In this document: in pieces, positions 28,101 through 35,512 of the stretch
Layout: each line of letters begins with the position of its first letter
How positions within the stretch are numbered: position 1 is the first letter of the stretch
DNA from: Rhizobium sp. CG5
Lineage (GTDB): Bacteria; Pseudomonadota; Alphaproteobacteria; Rhizobiales; Rhizobiaceae
Reading direction: 5' to 3'
DNA length: 64,000 nucleotides
Assembly (NCBI RefSeq): GCF_023701945.1
Contig: NZ_JABAEF010000007.1
Location: 186,001-250,000, forward strand
Made by a program: the position numbers and the translations under genes
The notes under the pieces: generated by a model
What the model saw: only the letters and a program-made list of their open reading frames with translations
Database searches by the model: none
What the model was told of the DNA's origin: nothing

Positions 28101-28176
28101 CATCCCGGTGGTGTTCACATTTCTGGATGATGTGGTGGTATGGCTCCGTGCGAGAGTGGGAAAAACTGCGGCCTGA
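25120..28176 (+). CDS. RND multidrug efflux permease (AcrB/MdtB-like)
   Basis: This 1018-residue pump is full-length for the HAE1 RND family. It has a first transmembrane helix at the N-terminus, large periplasmic loops and the helix 4 proton-relay region (VVGILVDDAIVEIENIERHL, near residue 390). The second half repeats the pattern (LLLMGIVSKNSILLVEYAIEARRGG, near residue 905). It is coupled to the adaptor by ATGA. The family exports drugs, detergents or plant phenolics; the substrate is not readable. The 7-kb aromatic island next to it makes phenolic export possible. Confidence 0.92.
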   Translation: MNFSSWSIRNPVPPVLLFALLTACGLWAFNRLDIQNFPDMDLPTIEISASLDGAAASQLETEVARKIEDELTGLVQLDSVTTTITDGSVSISVAFEVGKDTQEALDEVKSAVDEAQDDLPEEMNAPTVSKQSLNSSPLITYVVRSDTLDDAELSWFIDNDMARALMAVDGVGEVGRLGGVDREIRVELNANLLDGLGLTANDVNGQLEAVQSDLSGGKGRIGGESQSVRTLAAADSAEQLKAMPIPLPKGSWVRLDELGTVTDSHSDLSSLAYLNGKPVIAAQIKRSKGYSDIAVTDDVREAMVAFAEANPRVTIEEAYNTIVPTEQNYESSMHMVYEGAIIAIFVVWLFLRDWRATLLAAVALPLSIIPTFLVMYLLGYSLNTITLLALSLVVGILVDDAIVEIENIERHLNMGKSPYEAAMEAADEIGLAVIATTFTLVAVFLPTAFMGGIPGIIFKQFGITASVAVLASLVVARLVTPMMAAYLLKATGKTHEDDGRLMSGYLWLVKGALRHRWIPVLGTVAFLAFSALLLSHLSTGFFPASDDGQTQVSVTTPPGSTIEFTDAAAQKASQIIAGVDHVTSVFQATGTASTGGANSSTSSSTDSATIVVNLTPIDDRDVKQSQIEDDLRKALEALPGVRLEIGSGGNGTELTLTLAGDDSDLLEEAAGSLEAELRTLPGIGNVTSSAARQAPEVTIKPDLAQAASLGVTSQAIAEAIRVATSGAYDAALSQLNLPERQVPIRVMLDTSSRQSLDAISLIPVEGAEGNVSLGAVADISMGSSPSQIDRLDRSRNVSLTIELNGRSLSEVTAEAAQLSSYKNLPQGIKFVEQGELKRQSELFSSFGLAMGIGIFCVYAVLVLLFHDFLQPVTILMALPLALGGALLPLVLTGTSFSMPAVIGLLLLMGIVSKNSILLVEYAIEARRGGMSRYDALVDACHKRARPIIMTTIAMAGGMLPAALSLVSGDSSFRQPMGIVVIGGLITSTFLSLLVIPVVFTFLDDVVVWLRARVGKTAA

Positions 28177-28183
28177 GGCCCTG

Positions 28184-28221
28184 CTCAACCGAAGCGCATC
28201 TGTAGAGGCGCTTCGGTTGAG
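28184..28221. terminator. Strong bidirectional terminator hairpin
   Basis: CTCAACCGAAGCGC (28184-28197) pairs perfectly over 14 bp with 28208-28221, with a 10-base loop. It lies between the convergent RND pump and hydratase-family genes, as expected for a shared terminator. Confidence 0.85.
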
Positions 28222-28251
28222 TTTACGAAAAGCCGGGATCCCCGGCGCAGG

Positions 28252-29028
28252 TCAATCGCCGCGCAGGCGATCCTCCAGGATAAGGCTCATCTCCCAGGTC
28301 TCGGCGAGCCGGGTGCGCAGCAGGCCGGGGCCGCTGATATCCAGCGCGCCGCAGAGGCTACCGGTGGTGATGATTTCGCCGGCCGAAAGCGTGTCCAGCG
28401 GGCGCGTGCTGTCATTGGCCCAATCCATCAGCCAGGCCATCGCGTCATCGGCGGGGTGACGGGCGTCTGCGGCATGGATGGACGATCCCTCCAGAAGGAC
28501 CTCCAAAGGGTTCCCCCCGACGGTTTCCAGCATATCGTTCGGCAGTTCCGGGCCGAGCGCGTAGCCGGCATTGCCAATCCGGTCGGCGAGAAACAGCAGA
28601 TACGGCGCCTTGCTGCCTTCCGCGATTCGGCTGTCGAGTATCTCGATACCGAGATGAACGCTGCCGATGGCAGCCTTGACCTCGTCGCGGCTGTAGCCGC
28701 CTTGTCGCGGCGGCAGGGCCGTCGCAAACCGCACCGCAATCTCGACTTCGATCCGCGCGCCCTTGCGCCAGGGGAGGGCCGGGACCGGATCGGTTTCGAT
28801 CGCCAGCGGCAGCAGCCGGCCGATGACGGCAATGCCATCCGGGGAGCAGGCGACCTTATAGCCGACCGGCCCGGCAGGTGCGGGTTCATAGGAGGCTTTC
28901 TGGACCGCCATGGCCTCCGTGACAGTTGCCGGCACAGGCAGATCTGGCGCGGAAAGGCGGTCACCGGCCGCAGAAAGGACCTTGGCGAGGTCGTGGATGT
29001 TTATAACTTGGGACATGGCGGGGATCAT
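28252..29028 (-). CDS. FAH-superfamily 2-keto-4-pentenoate hydratase-like protein
   Basis: This 258-residue protein resembles the MhpD/2-oxopent-4-enoate hydratase and decarboxylase branch of the FAH superfamily. It has YKVACSPDGIAVIGRLLP, the metal-site segment RIEVEIAVRFATALP and LDTLSAGEIITTGSLCGA. ATG 29028 overlaps the LacI gene stop as ATGA, so that start is preferred over ATG 29016. In this operon it may act as a dehydratase or hydratase on a 2-keto-3-deoxy acid that the nearby aldolase also handles (inference). Confidence 0.8.
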   Translation of the reverse strand: MIPAMSQVINIHDLAKVLSAAGDRLSAPDLPVPATVTEAMAVQKASYEPAPAGPVGYKVACSPDGIAVIGRLLPLAIETDPVPALPWRKGARIEVEIAVRFATALPPRQGGYSRDEVKAAIGSVHLGIEILDSRIAEGSKAPYLLFLADRIGNAGYALGPELPNDMLETVGGNPLEVLLEGSSIHAADARHPADDAMAWLMDWANDSTRPLDTLSAGEIITTGSLCGALDISGPGLLRTRLAETWEMSLILEDRLRGD

Positions 29029-30095
29029 CCGGAAATAGAGTGTTGGTCAGGACGGGATGGCGGTTTGGCGGTCGAGCCGCGGATCATAAGCTGGCTTTCG
29101 ACCGGTGGCGGGTCAATGGGGTGGCCCTGTTCGAGGCAGGCGAGCAGATAGTCGGCGGCGCGGCGGCCGATCTCGGCATTCTCGACCCGCATCGTGGTCA
29201 GCGGCGGGTCGATCTGTTCGGCCATGGCGACATCGTCAAAACCGGTGATCGACAGCTCGTCCGGCACCTTGATGCCCAGTGCGCGCGCCTCGATCAGGGC
29301 GCCGATCGCCAGGGTGTCGTTGCCGCAGACGATCGCCGTCGGGCGGGGGCCGGGCGCCTCCATGATGGCCTTGAGGCTCTGTCGTCCGAACACGATGGTC
29401 GGCGGACCCTCGTGCACATGGTGCGGCCGCAGCGCAATACCCTCTTCGGCAAGCGTTCCCCGCAAACCCTCCAGCCGGGCGAGCACGCGGTCGTTGTCGA
29501 AGGCCGGCTGATGGATCAGGCCGAAATCCCGGTGGCCAAGATCGAGAAGATGACGGGCCACCCGGCGAAAGGCCGCCCTGTTGTCGAAGCCGGCGAAGGG
29601 ATGCGTCGCTTCGGCGCGATAGGAATACATGACGATATAGGGCACGCCGCGGGCGCGGATCATATCGAACACGCCGTCGCGCTGGGATTCGCCGACAATC
29701 GCCAGCGCCTCCACGCCGCGGGCCAGCATGGCGCGCACCTGGGCCTCGGCCTGCCGGCCATCGTAGTTGGAGCAGCCGATCAGGACGGTGATGCCGGCCT
29801 CCGCCAGCCGTGTCTGCAGGGCTCCGACCTGCGAGGCGAAGACGTCGTTGTCGAGGGTGGGGATCAGTACGCCGACCAGCCAGGTGCGGCGGCTGGCAAG
29901 GGCGGCCCCTGCCGGATGCGGCATCCAGCCGAGATCGGCGGCAATCTTCAGGATCTTCTCGCGGATCTCGGGGGCAACCTTTTCCGGCGCGTTGAAGGCG
30001 CGCGACACCGTCGCCGTCGACACGCCGGCAGCCGCTGCCACATCGAGCGCCCGTGGCCCTGTCGCCTTGCCTCTCTCCTTTGCTCCCCGCCCCAT
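29025..30095 (-). CDS. LacI-family transcriptional regulator
   Basis: This 356-residue regulator has an N-terminal LacI helix-turn-helix and hinge (ALDVAAAAGVSTATVSRAFNAPEKVAPEIREKI) and a periplasmic-binding-protein-like effector domain. ATG 30095 follows GGGAG and gives the normal family N-terminus; an upstream in-frame extension to 30368 crosses the promoter region. It is divergent from the TRAP transporter operon; two LacI-type palindromes lie between them, fitting repression of both directions. Confidence 0.9.
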   Translation of the reverse strand: MGRGAKERGKATGPRALDVAAAAGVSTATVSRAFNAPEKVAPEIREKILKIAADLGWMPHPAGAALASRRTWLVGVLIPTLDNDVFASQVGALQTRLAEAGITVLIGCSNYDGRQAEAQVRAMLARGVEALAIVGESQRDGVFDMIRARGVPYIVMYSYRAEATHPFAGFDNRAAFRRVARHLLDLGHRDFGLIHQPAFDNDRVLARLEGLRGTLAEEGIALRPHHVHEGPPTIVFGRQSLKAIMEAPGPRPTAIVCGNDTLAIGALIEARALGIKVPDELSITGFDDVAMAEQIDPPLTTMRVENAEIGRRAADYLLACLEQGHPIDPPPVESQLMIRGSTAKPPSRPDQHSISG

Positions 30096-30114
30096 CCGCT
30101 CCCTTTCAAAATTA

Positions 30115-30128
30115 TGTATTCGCGTACA
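30115..30128. promoter_or_regulatory. LacI-type operator 1
   Basis: TGTATTCGCGTACA is an imperfect palindrome 20 bp upstream of the LacI-family gene start. It shares TGTA, central CG and ACA with operator 2. Confidence 0.6.
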
Positions 30129-30192
30129 ATGAGATAAAGGTTCTGACGCCGGGATCAAGTGCCGATTGCTTGACAGCCTTGCTTTTGCTGAT

Positions 30193-30208
30193 ATGTATGC
30201 GCTTACAT
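30193..30208. promoter_or_regulatory. LacI-type operator 2
   Basis: ATGTATGCGCTTACAT is a palindrome with one mismatched pair, of the form usual for LacI-family operators (TGTAAGCGCTTACA-like). It lies about 70 bp before the TRAP small permease gene and 78 bp from operator 1, so looping is possible. Confidence 0.7.
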
Positions 30209-30279
30209 TTATGTAGCGCCTGGAGGCGGAAGCGGCGGTTGGACGCCGGATCCGGAGGCGCGTATGCGGAGGAGAGACC

Positions 30280-30831
30280 ATGGACGCGGTCAAGAAGAAC
30301 CTGCTCAAGCCCATCGAAGCGATTATCGCCGGCTGCCTGGCCGTGATGTTGCTGCTGGTCTTCGGCAATGTCGTGCTGCGCTATACGATGAACAGCGGCA
30401 TCTCGGTCTCCGACGAACTGTCGCGACTGCTCTTCGTATGGATGGTCTTTCTCGGAGCGGCGGCGGCCCTGTTCGAGCGTGCCCATCTCGGTGTCGATAC
30501 GCTGGTCCATGCCTTGCCGCGGTCCGGCCGCATCGTCTGCTTTGCGCTTTCCAACGCGCTGATGCTTTACGCCACCTGGCTGATCGCCACGGGCACCTGG
30601 AAACAGTTTGAAATCAATCTCGGCATGACCTCGCCGGTCATGGGGATTTCGCAGGGCTGGTTCTATGCGCCGCTTCTGGTGTTTGCCGCCATATCGGCCG
30701 GCTGGTTCAGCCTGATGATCCTGCGCACGCTGATGGGCCGGATTGAAGACGAAGAACTGATCAGCGTGCGCGAAAGCGAGGAAGAGGTGGATATCGACGC
30801 CTATCGAAAGAAGGACGACGGCAAGTCCTGA
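30280..30831 (+). CDS. TRAP transporter small permease (DctQ family)
   Basis: This 183-residue membrane protein has four hydrophobic helices. The DctQ landmarks VVLRYTMNSGISVSDELSRLLFVWMVFLGAA and the segment around EINLGMTSPVMGISQGWFY are present. It opens the TRAP operon after a GGAGGAGAG ribosome site. TRAP systems import organic and sugar acids with a sodium or proton gradient. Confidence 0.9.
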   Translation: MDAVKKNLLKPIEAIIAGCLAVMLLLVFGNVVLRYTMNSGISVSDELSRLLFVWMVFLGAAAALFERAHLGVDTLVHALPRSGRIVCFALSNALMLYATWLIATGTWKQFEINLGMTSPVMGISQGWFYAPLLVFAAISAGWFSLMILRTLMGRIEDEELISVRESEEEVDIDAYRKKDDGKS

Positions 30832-30921
30832 AAGCTCGGCGAAACCGCCGGCCCCTCGTTCAACAACCAAGCATGACAGCGCGGCGCGCACGGCGTCCCG
30901 TCCCTGCCGGAAACCACATCC

Positions 30922-32202
30922 ATGACAATTCTGATCTTCGTCACCTCGCTGCTTGCTGCCATGGCCATCGGCATGCCGATCGCCTATGCGCTGATCCTCT
31001 GCGGCGTTGCGCTCATGCTGCAACTCGACATGTATGATGCGCAGATCCTGGCGCAGAACCTGGTCGGCGGCACGGACAGCTTCACGCTGCTGGCGGTTCC
31101 TTTCTTCATGCTGGCGGGCGAGGTGATGAATGTCGGCGGCCTGTCGCGCCGCATCGTCAACCTGGCGTTGACGCTGGTCGGTCATGTGCGCGGCGGCCTC
31201 GGCTATGTCGCGATCATAGCCGCCTGCATCCTGTCGGCGCTGTCGGGATCGGCCGCCGCTGACGCTGCGGCGCTTGGCGCGCTGCTGGTGCCGATGATGG
31301 TGAAGGCCGGTCACGACAAGGCGCGCTCCGTCGGTCTGGTCGCCTCGGCCTCGATCATCGGGCCGATCATCCCGCCCTCGATCGCCTTCATTCTGCTCGG
31401 CGTCACCACCAATCTGTCGATTTCCAAGCTGTTCATGGCAGGTATTGCACCGGGCCTGATGATCGGGCTTGCGCTCGCCGTGGCGTGGTTCATCGTGGCC
31501 CGCAAGGAAAAGACGGAGCTGCGGCCGCGCACCTCGGCTGCGGAACGCCTGAAGGTCCTGCGCGAGAGCCTCTGGGCGCTTGGCCTGCCGGTCATCATCA
31601 TCTTCGGCCTGAAATTCGGCCTGTTCACGCCGACCGAGGCCGCCGTCGTCGCCGCCGTCTATGCGCTGTTCGTCTCCATGGTCATCTACCGCGAACTGAG
31701 CCTCAGCCAGATCTACGGCGTCTTCGTGTCCTCGGCCAAGATCACCAGCGTCGTCATCTTCATGGTCTCGGCCGCCCTGGTTTCCGCCTGGCTGATCACC
31801 ATTGCCGATCTGCCCGGCCAGGTCGTGGAACTGCTCGCTCCCTTCATGGAAAGCCCGCGGCTGCTGATGCTGGTCATCATGATCCTGATCGTCGTCGTCG
31901 GCACCGCAATGGACATGGCGCCGACCATTCTGATCCTCGGGCCGGTTCTGGTCCCGGTGGTGGTGGCAGCCGGGATCGAACCGATCTATTTCGGCGTGCT
32001 CTTCATCATCAACAATTCGATCGGCCTGATCACGCCGCCCGTCGGAACCGTGCTCAATGTGACGGCAGGCGTGACGCGCACCAGCATGGATGCGGTGATC
32101 CGCGGCGTCACGCCGTTCATGATCGCCCAGCTCATCATGCTGGGTCTGATGATCGTCTTTCCCGAACTCGTCACCGTTCCGGCCGCCTGGCTGTCGCGCT
32201 GA
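30922..32202 (+). CDS. TRAP transporter large permease (DctM family)
   Basis: This 426-residue membrane protein has about 12 hydrophobic helices. LSGSAAADAAALGALLVPMM (near residue 108) and SIIGPIIPPSIAFILLG are DctM family hallmarks, and a late INNSIGLITPPVGTVLNV repeats the re-entrant motif. It is the ion-coupled translocator, separated by 90 bp from the DctQ gene. Confidence 0.93.
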   Translation: MTILIFVTSLLAAMAIGMPIAYALILCGVALMLQLDMYDAQILAQNLVGGTDSFTLLAVPFFMLAGEVMNVGGLSRRIVNLALTLVGHVRGGLGYVAIIAACILSALSGSAAADAAALGALLVPMMVKAGHDKARSVGLVASASIIGPIIPPSIAFILLGVTTNLSISKLFMAGIAPGLMIGLALAVAWFIVARKEKTELRPRTSAAERLKVLRESLWALGLPVIIIFGLKFGLFTPTEAAVVAAVYALFVSMVIYRELSLSQIYGVFVSSAKITSVVIFMVSAALVSAWLITIADLPGQVVELLAPFMESPRLLMLVIMILIVVVGTAMDMAPTILILGPVLVPVVVAAGIEPIYFGVLFIINNSIGLITPPVGTVLNVTAGVTRTSMDAVIRGVTPFMIAQLIMLGLMIVFPELVTVPAAWLSR

Positions 32203-32244
32203 CCCGATGAAATCCGTTTTCGCATAACAACCAGGAGGAAACAT

Positions 32245-33258
32245 ATGCGCAAGCTCGTCAATGCACTCTTCGTCGGCGCCATGCTGGCATCCGTCGCCGC
32301 ATTTCCGGCCAAGGCCGAGATCCATGAACAGGTCATCCGCTTTTCCAGCGCCGGCTCGGAAGGTTCGCCGCTGGTCATCGGCCAGCGCAAGTTTGCCGAG
32401 ATCGTCAAGGAAAAGAGCGGCGGCAAGATCGACGTGAAGGTCTTCCCGGCCGGCATGCTCGGCGGCGACATGCAGTCCGTCACTGCGCTGCAGGGCGGCC
32501 TTATGCAGATGTCGGTGATGAATGCCGGCCTGATGGCAAGCCTTGCCCCGAATTTCGCCTTGCTCGACCTGCCGTTCCTGTTTGAAAACGCCAAGGAAGC
32601 CGATGCCGTGATGGACGGCGAGGTCGGCAAGATCTTCGCCAAGGAACTCGACGCCAAGAACCTTGTCGTGCTGGCCTATTGGGAGCTCGGCTTCCGCAAC
32701 CTGACCAACAGCCGCCATGCCGTGGAAAAGGTCGAGGACATCAAGGGTCTGAAGATCCGTGTCGTGCAGTCGCCGATCTATCTGGAAATGTTCCAGGCGC
32801 TCGGTGCCAATGCCGTGCCGATGCCGTTCCCGGAAGTCTATACGGCGCTGGAGACCGGCACGGTCGACGGTCAGGAAAACCCTGCTCCGTCCATCCTGAC
32901 GGCCAAGCTCAACGAAGTGCAGGATTACATGACGCTGACCCGTCATACCTACAATCCGATGGTCATGCTGTTTTCCAAGCCACTGTGGGACAAGCTCGAC
33001 CAGGATGAGAAAGACCTGATCCAGCAGGCCGCCAGCGAGGCCGCCGCCTTCCAGCGCCAGACGTCGCGGGACGCCGATGCCAAGGCCGTCGAGGCGCTCG
33101 AGGCATCCGGAATGACCGTGACCAAGCTTGCTCCGGAGGAAGTTGCCCGGTTCCGCGAAGCCACCAAGCCTGTCGCCGACAAGTTTTCTGCCGCCGCCGA
33201 TCCGGCTTTGGTCAAGCTGATGAACGACACCATCCAGCAGGTCCGCGCGGCCAAATAG
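32245..33258 (+). CDS. TRAP transporter substrate-binding protein (DctP family)
   Basis: This 337-residue periplasmic protein has a signal peptide ending at PAKAE (about residue 24). The carboxylate-binding arginine lies in GLKIRVVQSP (near residue 172), and the DctP segment ETGTVDGQENP follows (near residue 210). DctP proteins bind organic acids. The aldolase and kinase downstream point to a sugar-derived acid. AGGAGGAAAC precedes ATG 32245. Confidence 0.92.
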   Translation: MRKLVNALFVGAMLASVAAFPAKAEIHEQVIRFSSAGSEGSPLVIGQRKFAEIVKEKSGGKIDVKVFPAGMLGGDMQSVTALQGGLMQMSVMNAGLMASLAPNFALLDLPFLFENAKEADAVMDGEVGKIFAKELDAKNLVVLAYWELGFRNLTNSRHAVEKVEDIKGLKIRVVQSPIYLEMFQALGANAVPMPFPEVYTALETGTVDGQENPAPSILTAKLNEVQDYMTLTRHTYNPMVMLFSKPLWDKLDQDEKDLIQQAASEAAAFQRQTSRDADAKAVEALEASGMTVTKLAPEEVARFREATKPVADKFSAAADPALVKLMNDTIQQVRAAK

Positions 33259-33270
33259 TTCTCCCCGCCT

Positions 33271-33303
33271 GACGCGGAGGGTAAGCCTCCGCGTCCCTTT
33301 TTT
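33271..33303 (+). terminator. Intrinsic terminator after TRAP binding-protein gene
   Basis: GACGCGGAGG pairs perfectly with CCTCCGCGTC around GTAAG, then a 7-T run at about 33297-33303. It would limit read-through from the abundant binding-protein message into the aldolase and kinase genes. Confidence 0.8.
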
Positions 33304-33329
33304 CTATTCTGTCATTTAAAGGTTATCCG

Positions 33330-34157
33330 ATGTACAAGCCCAACCGCCTGAAGGCCCGACTTCTTGCCAACGAGACCGTCTACGGTTGCTGGGTCGGGGG
33401 CGGATCTCCGACCAATGCCGAGATCCTCGGCCATGCCGGCTTCGACTTCCTGCTGGCAGACCACGAACACGGTATCGGTGAGACGCGCGAAATCATGGAG
33501 ACCCTGCGGGCGATCGAAACGACGCCGACACCGGCCCTGGTGCGCGTTCCGTGGAACGACCATGTCTTCTTGAAGCGGGTCATCGATGCCGGCGTGCAGT
33601 CGGTGATGATCCCGTCGGTCGACACGGCTGAGGCCGCGCGCGCGGCTGTCGCTGCCTGCCTTTACCCGCCGCATGGCATCCGCGGTTATGCCGCCGGCGT
33701 CGTGCGCGCCTCGACCTTCGGGCTGGAGCCGGATTACATCCACAAGGCCAATGCCGAGATGCTGATCGCGGTGCAGCTGGAATCCTTCACCGCCGTCGAC
33801 AATGCCGCCGAGATTGCCGCCGTCGAAGGTGCCGACATCATCTTCATCGGCGTCAACGATCTCGCGGGCTCGATCGGCCGTCTGGAACAGACCGGCCATC
33901 CGGATGTGCAGGCGCTGGTCAAGAAGGCCGAGCAGGCCATCCTCGCTTCGGGCAAGATCATGGGCACTGTGCCGAACGGCGGCGCATCGGTGGGCGAACT
34001 GCTCGAGCGTGGCTATCGCATCATCGCCGGCCCGCATGACGTGGCGCTGCTGCGCGATGCCGGCCGTGCTGCGATGGACGATTACAAGGCGCTTGTGGAC
34101 GCGCGCGCCAAGGGTGACGGATCGGCTGCGGCCGGCGGCCTCGCCCGGTCCTATTGA
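33330..34157 (+). CDS. HpcH/HpaI family aldolase
   Basis: This 275-residue class II aldolase of the 4-hydroxy-2-oxoheptanedioate / 2-keto-3-deoxy-L-rhamnonate group shows the catalytic His in LLADHEHG, the pyruvate-binding Arg in ALVRVPWND and the metal-site regions QLESFTAVDN and IFIGVNDLAGSIG. Such enzymes split 2-keto-3-deoxy acids to pyruvate and an aldehyde. It follows the TRAP genes and precedes a sugar kinase, so uptake, aldol cleavage and phosphorylation are probably one pathway. Confidence 0.9.
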   Translation: MYKPNRLKARLLANETVYGCWVGGGSPTNAEILGHAGFDFLLADHEHGIGETREIMETLRAIETTPTPALVRVPWNDHVFLKRVIDAGVQSVMIPSVDTAEAARAAVAACLYPPHGIRGYAAGVVRASTFGLEPDYIHKANAEMLIAVQLESFTAVDNAAEIAAVEGADIIFIGVNDLAGSIGRLEQTGHPDVQALVKKAEQAILASGKIMGTVPNGGASVGELLERGYRIIAGPHDVALLRDAGRAAMDDYKALVDARAKGDGSAAAGGLARSY

Positions 34158-34177
34158 GCGCATCCGACCTGCCAGAC

Positions 34178-34201
34178 GAGGCGGGCCTCCGGGTCCGCCT
34201 C
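34178..34201 (+). terminator. Hairpin between aldolase and kinase genes
   Basis: GAGGCGG pairs with CCGCCTC around a 10-base loop, followed by a TTTTAG stretch a few bases on. It is a probable weak terminator or mRNA-stabilising hairpin. Confidence 0.5.
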
Positions 34202-34242
34202 TGCCATTGTTTTAGTCATTCCCAGCGACGACAGGACCTTCG

Positions 34243-35166
34243 ATGATCACGGTGCTCGGCTCCATCAACATGGATCTCGTGGCGACGCCGGCCCGGTTGC
34301 CGCGTCCCGGCGAAACGGTCTCCGGCGACAGCTTCATGACGGTTGCCGGCGGCAAGGGTGCCAACCAGGCCCTGGCGGCGCGCCGCGCCGGCAGCATGGT
34401 GCGCATGGCAGGGGCGGTTGGCACGGATGCCTTCGCCGAGCCGGCGGTCGCATTGCTGCGCCAGGCCGGGGCCGATCTGACGCTGGTCAAAACCGTGCCG
34501 GGCAGCACCGGGACGGCGCTGATCCTGGTTGGCGGTGACGGCGAGAATATGATCACCGTGATCGCAGCCGCCAATGGCGCCCTGACTGCGGCGGATACCG
34601 AACGAGCGCTCGATGGCATGCAGGCCGGCGATATCCTGATGCTGCAGTTCGAAGTACCGGCGGCCATCGTCGAACAGGCCCTCAATCTCGCCCGGCAGCG
34701 CGGCATCCGCACGATCTTGAACCTCGCACCGCTGGTGGCGGACGCACGGCGGCTGGCAGATCTTGCCGACATCGTGATCGCCAACGAAACGGAATTCGAG
34801 CTGTTGGCGGGCGAGGTGCTGGACAGCACCGGCGCGCGCGAGGCGATGCTGCGACAGCTGCATGCCAAGAGTGGCCAGACCATCGTCGTGACGCTTGGTG
34901 GCGAGGGGGCCATGGCCATGCAGGAAGGCCAGTTCTTCCGCGCCCATGGGCTTGCGATCACGCCGGTCGACACGGTGGGTGCCGGCGATACGTTTTGCGG
35001 CTACCTCGCTGCTGCGTTGGACCGTGGCGCGGATCTTGGCGCCGCCCTTCGCCATGCCGCGGTCGCAGGATCGCTGGCCTGCCTGAACCGCGGCGCGCAG
35101 GCCGCCATTCCCCTTCAGGCCGAGGTCGATATGGCTATGCTCGCGGCGGCTGAAGCCCTGAGCTGA
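34243..35166 (+). CDS. Ribokinase (PfkB family sugar kinase)
   Basis: This 307-residue PfkB kinase has the substrate-binding start GSINMDLVATPARLPRPGETV, the GGKGANQA motif and the C-terminal catalytic signature DTVGAGDTFCGYLAAAL with the base Asp. The resemblance to ribokinase is close, but in this operon the sugar could be another aldose, or an aldehyde product of the aldolase. Its length is normal for RbsK. Confidence 0.87.
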   Translation: MITVLGSINMDLVATPARLPRPGETVSGDSFMTVAGGKGANQALAARRAGSMVRMAGAVGTDAFAEPAVALLRQAGADLTLVKTVPGSTGTALILVGGDGENMITVIAAANGALTAADTERALDGMQAGDILMLQFEVPAAIVEQALNLARQRGIRTILNLAPLVADARRLADLADIVIANETEFELLAGEVLDSTGAREAMLRQLHAKSGQTIVVTLGGEGAMAMQEGQFFRAHGLAITPVDTVGAGDTFCGYLAAALDRGADLGAALRHAAVAGSLACLNRGAQAAIPLQAEVDMAMLAAAEALS

Positions 35167-35512
35167 CCTGACATCACTCTTGCGTAAGGATCGACGGATC
35201 GAAATGCGTCCAGCATGAGGTCCGGCTGCTATCACGCACGCGGTTATCACGGATGGCAGACGCTCGGAAACGTGCGGCAATCTCTCCTTCGTCATGGTCC
35301 GGCCTGACCCGACCATTCATAACCCGTTGAAAGATATGGATCCTCGGCTCAAGGCCGAGGATGATTCGAAGAGGCATTGCGGTCTGCCGTCAAGTTGACG
35401 TCCGTTATCTCGGGCCTGTGCGTTGTCACAAAAGGTTCTTGCAAGCTTCACCAAACCGTCTCTCAGCCGCGCTAAACGGGGTCATGCAATTCATATTGCA
35501 AAGGAGAGAGAG
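35167..35512. other. Intergenic region with rhizobial-type repeat
   Basis: This 346-bp gap separates the kinase and Ugp-like operons. It holds the two-palindrome element at about 35285-35370 and, near 35500, the ribosome site of the next gene. A 67-codon minus-strand frame here is the usual artefact translation of this repeat class and is not called as a gene. Confidence 0.6.
35285..35370. repeat. RIME-like intergenic palindromic element
   Basis: Two palindromes lie 23 bp apart: ATGGTC/GACCAT (35294-35299 and 35311-35316) and ATCCTCGGC/GCCGAGGAT (35340-35348 and 35354-35362). The second, with CTCCTTCGTCATGG before the first, resembles the Rhizobium intergenic mosaic elements dispersed in rhizobial genomes. 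Confidence 0.6.

Noticed and set aside
30112..32946. 944-codon open frame on the minus strand across the TRAP genes
   Set aside because: It lies antisense to clear DctQ, DctM and DctP genes. Its translation is low-complexity (rich in His, Asp, Gln, Arg), typical of the frame opposite GC-rich coding DNA.
35174..35377. 67-codon minus-strand frame in the kinase/Ugp gap
   Set aside because: It is the usual translation of a rhizobial intergenic palindromic repeat and has no ribosome site; treated as repeat.
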